A program made the translations under genes and the position numbers. From assembly GCA_016213985.1 (NCBI GenBank), contig JACRPJ010000102.1, positions 1 through 9,078 of the forward strand: DNA of 9,078 bases, given 5' to 3'. The stretch's first letter is position 1; every line of letters starts with the position of its first letter. The notes under the pieces are model-generated. The model was not told the origin of the DNA and made no database searches. It saw only the letters and a list, made by a program, of their open reading frames with translations. Origin of the DNA: Candidatus Woesearchaeota archaeon (GTDB lineage Archaea > Nanobdellota > Nanobdellia > Woesearchaeales > GW2011-AR9). This document shows, one piece after another, positions 5,168-9,078 of this stretch.

Positions 5168-5250
5168 CGCAATTATCTAATAAGTAAATTGCGTTGGTAA
5201 TACTAATCTTATGAACAAAAAAAAGTATAACACAGTCACCGCAATTTACT
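5168..5250. repeat. Three-part inverted repeat built on CGCAATT / AATTGCG
   Basis: CGCAATT at 5168-5174 pairs with AATTGCG at 5187-5193. The extended form AGTAAATTGCG (5183-5193) pairs perfectly over 11 bases with CGCAATTTACT (5240-5250). The middle arm can therefore pair left or right but not both. The same heptamer occurs at 5014-5020, and TTGCG/CGCAA lies in both copies of the direct repeat. Role unknown: protein-binding arms, a small RNA, or decayed mobile DNA are all possible. Confidence 0.55.
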
Positions 5251-5265
5251 ATAAGAGTTGGGAGC

Positions 5266-5303
5266 GTTCTATATCACTGGAGCGAATAGTGACTATCCAG
5301 AAC
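5266..5303 (+). other. Bulged stem-loop in the gene-free stretch
   Basis: GTTCT (5266-5270), ATA and TCACT form the 5' arm; AGTGA, TAT and AGAAC (ending 5303) form the 3' arm, with bulges of C and CC and an eight-base loop. Thirteen pairs are possible. It could be a small RNA element or part of a degraded gene; no family is recognised. Confidence 0.3.
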
Positions 5304-5367
5304 TAACCGGTTTTGGCGTTCCGTACTTTCCAGATTAATGACTTTATTGTAGTTACAAATCAAAATA

Positions 5368-5403
5368 TTTATAAATTACACTGCTTAATGTTTAAAGAGG
5401 AGA
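5368..5403 (+). promoter_or_regulatory. TATA box and strong ribosome site of the ChaN/EreA-like gene
   Basis: TTTATAAA at 5368-5375 predicts a transcript start near 5397, and AGAGGAGAT at 5396-5403 is a near-ideal ribosome site five bases before the ATG at 5408. The start codon choice is therefore secure. Confidence 0.6.
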
Positions 5404-5407
5404 TAAA

Positions 5408-6214
5408 ATGGATGATGTTATACGTGAATGGTTAAGATCTCAAGTAGCAGAAAAGAGATTACAACAGTATCCTGATGAGGTTGATTTGATAGAAAGACAT
5501 AGAGAAAGCTATGAGGGTTTTGTTCAAAATTTGTTTAGAGAAGGACATACCCATGTTGGTTACGGTGAGAGTCATAGTGTTGAAAGATTACATGCTTCCG
5601 TTGTTCAACTTGTTCCAAGATTGAAAGAATCTGCTGGTTTAAGTTATGTTTGTTTAGAAATTGAAGCAGAAACTCAGAAAGATATTGATCATTTTCTGAA
5701 AACAGGAAATGATGCAGCTTTAGAGCGAGTTAAGGAAAAAGAAAAGGAAATGTTAAGGAAAGGCTATCCTATTGAAGGTCGAGTAAATGGGAGTTATTTT
5801 GATATTATCCGGGCTGCTAAAGATTCAGAGGTTTACGTCATCGCTATGGACAATCATAAAAAGAGAAACAGAGACAAATTTATGGCAAGTCGGGTTCCCA
5901 CTGATGGAAATACTTTAATTTACGTTGGAGAGGCTCATCTAATTGAAAATCGTATTCCAGAGCATTTCAGAGAGAGAACCGGGATTCAAATGTATCGAAT
6001 TTGGCAAGTTTTGTCACAAAGTTCAGAAAACGAGATTACAACTTGGTTAGACTCTATTGTTGAACAATCAGATACGCTAAAACAAGGGAATGGTTTCGGA
6101 ATAAATCTGAAGAAACACAATCTTCATTATATTGTTGATAGACATGCAACTGCTGCATTGTATGATATAGAAAGTGAAGCAAAATATTTTGATGGCTTGT
6201 TATATCACAGATAA
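5408..6214 (+). CDS. TraB/Tiki/ChaN/EreA-superfamily protein
   Basis: 268 residues, no signal peptide or membrane helix visible. Motifs in order: VGYGESH at 50-56, a GE-x-H site; YVCLEIEAE at 80-88; RNRDKFMA at 153-160; and LIYVGEAHL at 170-178, a second G-x-x-H strand end. This succession (GExH, acidic strand, RN/RDxxM, VGxxHL) is the shared pattern of the EreA/ChaN/Tiki/TraB fold. Members include Wnt-cleaving Tiki proteases, haem-binding ChaN, erythromycin esterase and pheromone-shutdown TraB. Which activity applies here cannot be told. The last 70 residues (from about 200) match nothing I know and end in HYIVDRHATAALYDIESEAKYFDG. The codons look more AT-rich than those of gltX or the following TIM-barrel gene, which fits an accessory gene. 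It stands alone with its own promoter, next to the repeat-bounded cassette. Confidence 0.72.
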   Translation: MDDVIREWLRSQVAEKRLQQYPDEVDLIERHRESYEGFVQNLFREGHTHVGYGESHSVERLHASVVQLVPRLKESAGLSYVCLEIEAETQKDIDHFLKTGNDAALERVKEKEKEMLRKGYPIEGRVNGSYFDIIRAAKDSEVYVIAMDNHKKRNRDKFMASRVPTDGNTLIYVGEAHLIENRIPEHFRERTGIQMYRIWQVLSQSSENEITTWLDSIVEQSDTLKQGNGFGINLKKHNLHYIVDRHATAALYDIESEAKYFDGLLYHR

Positions 6215-6217
6215 CAC

Positions 6218-6241
6218 CTCTTAAAGAGCCAAGACCTTTTT
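6218..6241 (+). terminator. Short stem and T run after the ChaN/EreA-like gene
   Basis: CTCTT-A-AAGAG (6218-6228), a very tight palindrome, is followed by TTTTT at 6237-6241. The T run is the more persuasive archaeal signal. Confidence 0.35.
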
Positions 6242-6293
6242 CTGTGTCAATCGGAAACCGCTCTATCTGCTACAATAAAGCACTCTCAGTAAA

Positions 6294-6302
6294 TTTTATA
6301 TA
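6294..6302 (+). promoter_or_regulatory. TATA box of the TIM-barrel gene
   Basis: TTTTATATA lies about 40 bases before the ATG at 6338, predicting a leader of around 12 bases. No Shine-Dalgarno site is present, so the message is probably nearly leaderless. Confidence 0.5.
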
Positions 6303-6337
6303 CTCTACAAGAATATATTCGATAAGAAATATTTACT

Positions 6338-8303
6338 ATGGTTGTTTTTGGCGGCGGGTACTATATGCCCATGGATCGTGAATATGGAGCAGCAGTTCCG
6401 GTTAAGGATGCTACCAATGATATAGGTGTAGGTATAGGCGATATCGGAACCAGCCTTGGGCTGGGCGTCGTCCCTAACATTCCTGCAGTGGGAGCGAGGC
6501 TGAGAGGGGGAACAAAAGTTGCTGAGCTTACTTTCATGGGCGCAGGTAAAGGATCAGCTCAAGGGCATACTCCTGAAATGTATGGAGAGGTACAGCGCCA
6601 GGCCTTGCGGGAAATGCAAAAAGCCAATGAAATTCATTTTACTACCCATGCTTCCGTAGGGATATATGGATTAGCCGGAATGGACCAGCAGGGAAATTTT
6701 TCTAAATACAGCCAGAGCCTAGCTCTCGATGAGATAAAACGAGCGATTGATTTCGCTGCCGATGTGGCTCGAGGAGGACCTTTGGTGGTACATACCGGAG
6801 AGTTTCATCGCCCCATTTCCGATGCGGAATGGAACCAGAGCAAACAGTTTAAGATGTTCGAGGGGGAAGAAGTTTGATGGGAAGACAAAAACTGCTCCGG
6901 GAGAAAAAGATGAGAATGGAAGATTAATTTACCTTGATCCTTTCAGTGAAAAGAGAGTTCCGGACGAGAAGAGGGTTCCTCGGTTTAATAAAGACAAAGG
7001 AAAGTTTGAGATAAAGCAGATGGGATGGGAAGAGTTGGAAGAAGAGGCCCATCAAATGACCCTGCGAGCAAGGGAGATTTGGGAGCAGTGGAAGGGTGGA
7101 AAGCTCAGCGAAGAAGAGTTTACTAAATCCAACTGGGCAAAGTTCAAGGATGTCAAGTCGAAAGAGGATATAGTGGTACGTCCAGAAGAAGCATACATTA
7201 TCTCTACGTTAGAGACTAATGCAGCCAACAGTAGGGGATGGGCAACATATTATGCCGGAAATTTTCAGGAAAATCTTGAAAATCTTAAGAAGTTGGAGAA
7301 AGCAAAGGTGTTTTATAAAGAGATAGAGAAGGCCACTGCCGAAGAAGAAAAATGGAAGTTGAAGCAGCAGGTCAGAAGCCTAGTCGGTGATCTGGTTCCG
7401 CCGGAGGCGAAGTTGCCTAGTGAGGTAATAGACCACGCCATTGCCGAAATCAGAAGGCACATGGAGCAAGCACAAGAAGGTGGCTCTTCACAGTGGGCGC
7501 AGGAGGCGGAAGCAATGGAGACTATAAAACATGTAGAGAGTGCCGAAACTTATGCTCTTAAAGAAGCCCACAATGCTTATGCTCAAGCAGGGATACAGGC
7601 AATGCTTAAGTCCCAGCAACTGGAAGGGAAGGGAGCACTAAGAAAGCCCATTTTTGTAGCCATGGAAAATCTCTTCCCCGAAAGTTATGGCGCGCATCCA
7701 GATGAATTGATTGATTTGGTAAAGCATAGTAGAGAGCAGATGGAGGTAATACTCAGAGAAAAAGGAATGCCCGCAAATCAGGCTCACGAGATGGCTGAAA
7801 AACATATTGGAGCCACTTTCGATACCGGTCATTTTAACATGTGGAAAAAATATTGGAGGGGAGATTCCCATAAACCCATTGAGGAAAATGATAAAGAATT
7901 CACCAAATGGTACCTTGAGCAGGTAGAGAAGTTAGCCAAGGCAGGGATTGTGAAGCACCTGCATATAGTGGATAATTATGGATATCAGGATGAGCATCTT
8001 GCTCCGGGTCAAGGGAATGCTTCCATTAGGGAGGCGATTGAGATTTTTAAGAAGCATGGATATAAGGGCGAGTTTATAGTGGAGCCGGGCGCGGGCAGTA
8101 ATGTCGATTCCAATCAGTTTAGCTTTATGACCAATGCCTGGAAATATTTCGGACGCTCGATTTATGGCGTGGGAGTTGAGCCCAAACGTTGGGGAGAAGT
8201 ACAATATAGTTATTTTGGACAGAACCAGCCGCCTTACTTTGTGTTCGGTCCTTACGCTCCTTCGGAGGATTGGACGTTATGGAGTGGAACACCATTAGAA
8301 TAA
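6338..8303 (+). pseudogene. Endonuclease IV/xylose isomerase-like TIM-barrel protein, frame broken near 6862-6866
   Basis: Two overlapping frames (6338-6877 and the frame ending at 8303) are halves of one 654-residue protein. Dropping one G from GGGGG at 6862-6866 joins KMFEG to KKFDGKTKTAPGE. Residue numbers below are for the joined form. The pattern of endonuclease IV metal ligands can be followed: His104 in IHFTTHAS, His152 in VVHTGEF, Glu443 in AMENLFPES and Asp495/His498 in FDTGHFNMW. His542 is in HLHIVDN, Asp551/His553 are in QDEHLAPGQG (like DRHxxIGxG), and Glu582 is in FIVEPGAG. About 255 extra residues, mostly charged helix, sit between the third and fourth strands (roughly 176-435). 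A 70-residue aromatic tail follows the barrel. Role: metal-dependent TIM-barrel enzyme; DNA repair or sugar isomerase activity is open. The second half is intact, so the break is recent, a sequencing error, or read by frameshifting. Confidence 0.78.
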
Positions 8304-8312
8304 ATATTCTTC

Positions 8313-8319
8313 TTTTTTT
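8313..8319 (+). terminator. T7 stop signal after the TIM-barrel gene
   Basis: A run of seven T, ten bases after the TAA at 8301-8303, without a clear stem. This is the usual oligo-T form of archaeal termination. Confidence 0.5.
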
Positions 8320-8327
8320 AGTGAAAA

Positions 8328-8337
8328 CTTTTAAAAT
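8328..8337 (+). promoter_or_regulatory. TATA box of the JAMM-like gene
   Basis: CTTTTAAAAT lies about 25 bases before the ATG at 8358, so transcription is predicted to start at the ATG itself. This favours the ATG over the in-frame TTG at 8346. Confidence 0.5.
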
Positions 8338-8357
8338 AAGCCCTCTTGGAAAGAAAA

Positions 8358-8969
8358 ATGCAAAACAAACCAAGAATCAATCTAGGCACTATCTTTTATT
8401 CCAAAGATTTTATCAATAGGATGAAAGAAGCAGCAGGTATTTCTTTAGAAAGTGGTTTAAAAACAGGTTTTAATGTTTATTTTGATTTGAAGAATGGTTT
8501 TATAGAGGGTGTTTCCGAAATTATGATTGGCAGCCAAGAAAGTATACTGGACGCTTATCCAAATCTTGATGATATAACTGAGGATGCTCCCTTGATCAGA
8601 GCCCATTTCATCCATTACCATGGAGAACTTATCCAACCATCACCGGAAGATTTTGGAATATATTCTAAAATAAGAGAAAGATGGCACAGACAGAAAATAC
8701 ATATTAGGCCTCTATTATTGCTTGGTGCAAAAAAAGCAGAAACTATTGATTTGAGAATCATGCAAAAAAAAGAAAGAAAAGGGCATCCTTTACCTAGCAC
8801 CTTTTCTGGAAAGAGTTTTTCAAATACCCAGGAAATGATCTGTGGCTTAAGAAGAGAGTATTCCTACCAGGTCTTTAAAAATTATTATGAAATCGGCAAA
8901 GGCTATGATTCAACTCTTCGTGATAATTTGAAAATATTAGAAAGAAGATTGTTTGATTATAGTATGTAA
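8358..8969 (+). CDS. Possible JAMM/JAB-like metalloprotease-fold protein
   Basis: 203 residues from ATG 8358; a TTG at 8346 would add four residues but would lie upstream of the predicted transcript start. Residues 31-60 (ESGLKTGFNVYFDL...EGVSEIMIG) resemble the first strands of a JAB1/MPN domain, with Glu31 as a candidate catalytic acid. Residues 83-99 (HFIHYHGELIQPSPEDF) give H-x-H-x6-S-x2-D, very like the zinc-binding JAMM motif H-x-H-x7-S-x2-D but one residue shorter. A strand (IHIRPLLLLGAKKAETIDLRIMQ) follows, as expected after the motif. JAMM proteins cut isopeptide or peptide bonds of ubiquitin-like tags or act in defence operons. The C-terminal 60 residues are charged and unknown. It is AT-rich and has its own promoter. 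The fold call is tentative because the spacing is off by one and His-Gly replaces His-Pro. Confidence 0.5.
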   Translation: MQNKPRINLGTIFYSKDFINRMKEAAGISLESGLKTGFNVYFDLKNGFIEGVSEIMIGSQESILDAYPNLDDITEDAPLIRAHFIHYHGELIQPSPEDFGIYSKIRERWHRQKIHIRPLLLLGAKKAETIDLRIMQKKERKGHPLPSTFSGKSFSNTQEMICGLRREYSYQVFKNYYEIGKGYDSTLRDNLKILERRLFDYSM

Positions 8970-8985
8970 CATTAATTTTAGCAAG

Positions 8986-9024
8986 TTTTAAATAGTAGTT
9001 CTTTTTTATTATTGGTGAGGTGAT
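8986..9024 (+). promoter_or_regulatory. TATA box and ribosome site of the last gene
   Basis: TTTTAAATA at 8986-8994 and GAGGTGAT at 9017-9024, the latter a full match to the archaeal Shine-Dalgarno core, four bases before the ATG at 9029. The predicted transcript start lies near 9016. Confidence 0.6.
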
Positions 9025-9028
9025 AGTT

Positions 9029-9078
9029 ATGTTTGTTACTAAAGGAAATGGGTTTCTGCCAAATGTTTCGCTCGAGAA
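9029..9078 (+). CDS. Start of a further protein gene (3' end outside window)
   Basis: Only 16 codons are visible, reading MFVTKGNGFLPNVSLE and still open at the window end. The perfect GAGGTGAT ribosome site and the TATA box upstream support a real start. The product cannot be recognised from so little. Confidence 0.65.
   Translation, partial: MFVTKGNGFLPNVSLE

Noticed and set aside
5211..5306. Open frame of 31 codons starting MNKKKYNTVTAIYY in the gene-free stretch
   Set aside because: No ribosome site, spans the inverted-repeat arm and stem-loop, and resembles no known small protein. It could be chance or a remnant.
6747..6861. Separate start at ATG 6747 for the downstream half of the TIM-barrel protein
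   Set aside because: This part of the frame overlaps well-formed barrel sequence in the other frame, has no ribosome site and gives low-quality protein; the frame only becomes genuine after the G run.

Overview
The window looks archaeal, most likely from a small-genome (DPANN-type) lineage, though the lineage is an inference. The glutamyl-tRNA synthetase is of the archaeal type, with the LSTSK form of the KMSKS loop and a CxC...CPC zinc knuckle. Most genes are preceded by TTTATA- or TTTAAATA-like boxes. Several of these boxes sit about 25-30 bases before the start codon with no Shine-Dalgarno site, which is the pattern of leaderless archaeal mRNA. Other genes carry archaeal GAGGTGAT-like ribosome sites. 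Small winged-helix and PRC-barrel proteins of archaeal style are also present. No rRNA, tRNA or CRISPR array was recognised.

Left part (1-3249), core-like genes: the 3' three quarters of gltX; a winged-helix DNA-binding protein of a conserved but uncharacterised archaeal type; a convergent PRC-barrel protein; and, divergent from that, a complete bacterial-type prolipoprotein diacylglyceryl transferase (lgt), an unusual enzyme for an archaeon.

Middle part (3250-6337), an AT-rich accessory region. It holds a small SH3-like protein with a 5' leader that can form two mutually exclusive hairpins. Next comes a minus-strand toxin-antitoxin type pair, a wHTH-nucleotidyltransferase (MNT) overlapping a HEPN protein. 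A 62-bp direct repeat (60/62 identical, structured) bounds this pair on both sides. After it come a 475-bp gene-free stretch full of inverted repeats and a TraB/Tiki/ChaN/EreA-like protein. The layout suggests a recently acquired, possibly excisable cassette.

Right part (6338-9078): a 654-residue TIM-barrel protein of the endonuclease IV/xylose isomerase-like fold. It keeps an apparently complete zinc-ligand set but has an insertion of about 255 residues, and its frame is broken by one extra base, probably in a run of five G. A 203-residue protein with a JAMM-like H-x-H...S-x-x-D motif follows, and then the first 16 codons of a further gene. Each gene on this side has its own TATA box, so they look like single transcription units.

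The most unusual items are the repeat-bounded MNT-HEPN cassette, the endonuclease IV-like protein with the large insertion, the switch-like leader at 3614-3663, and Lgt in an archaeal setting.
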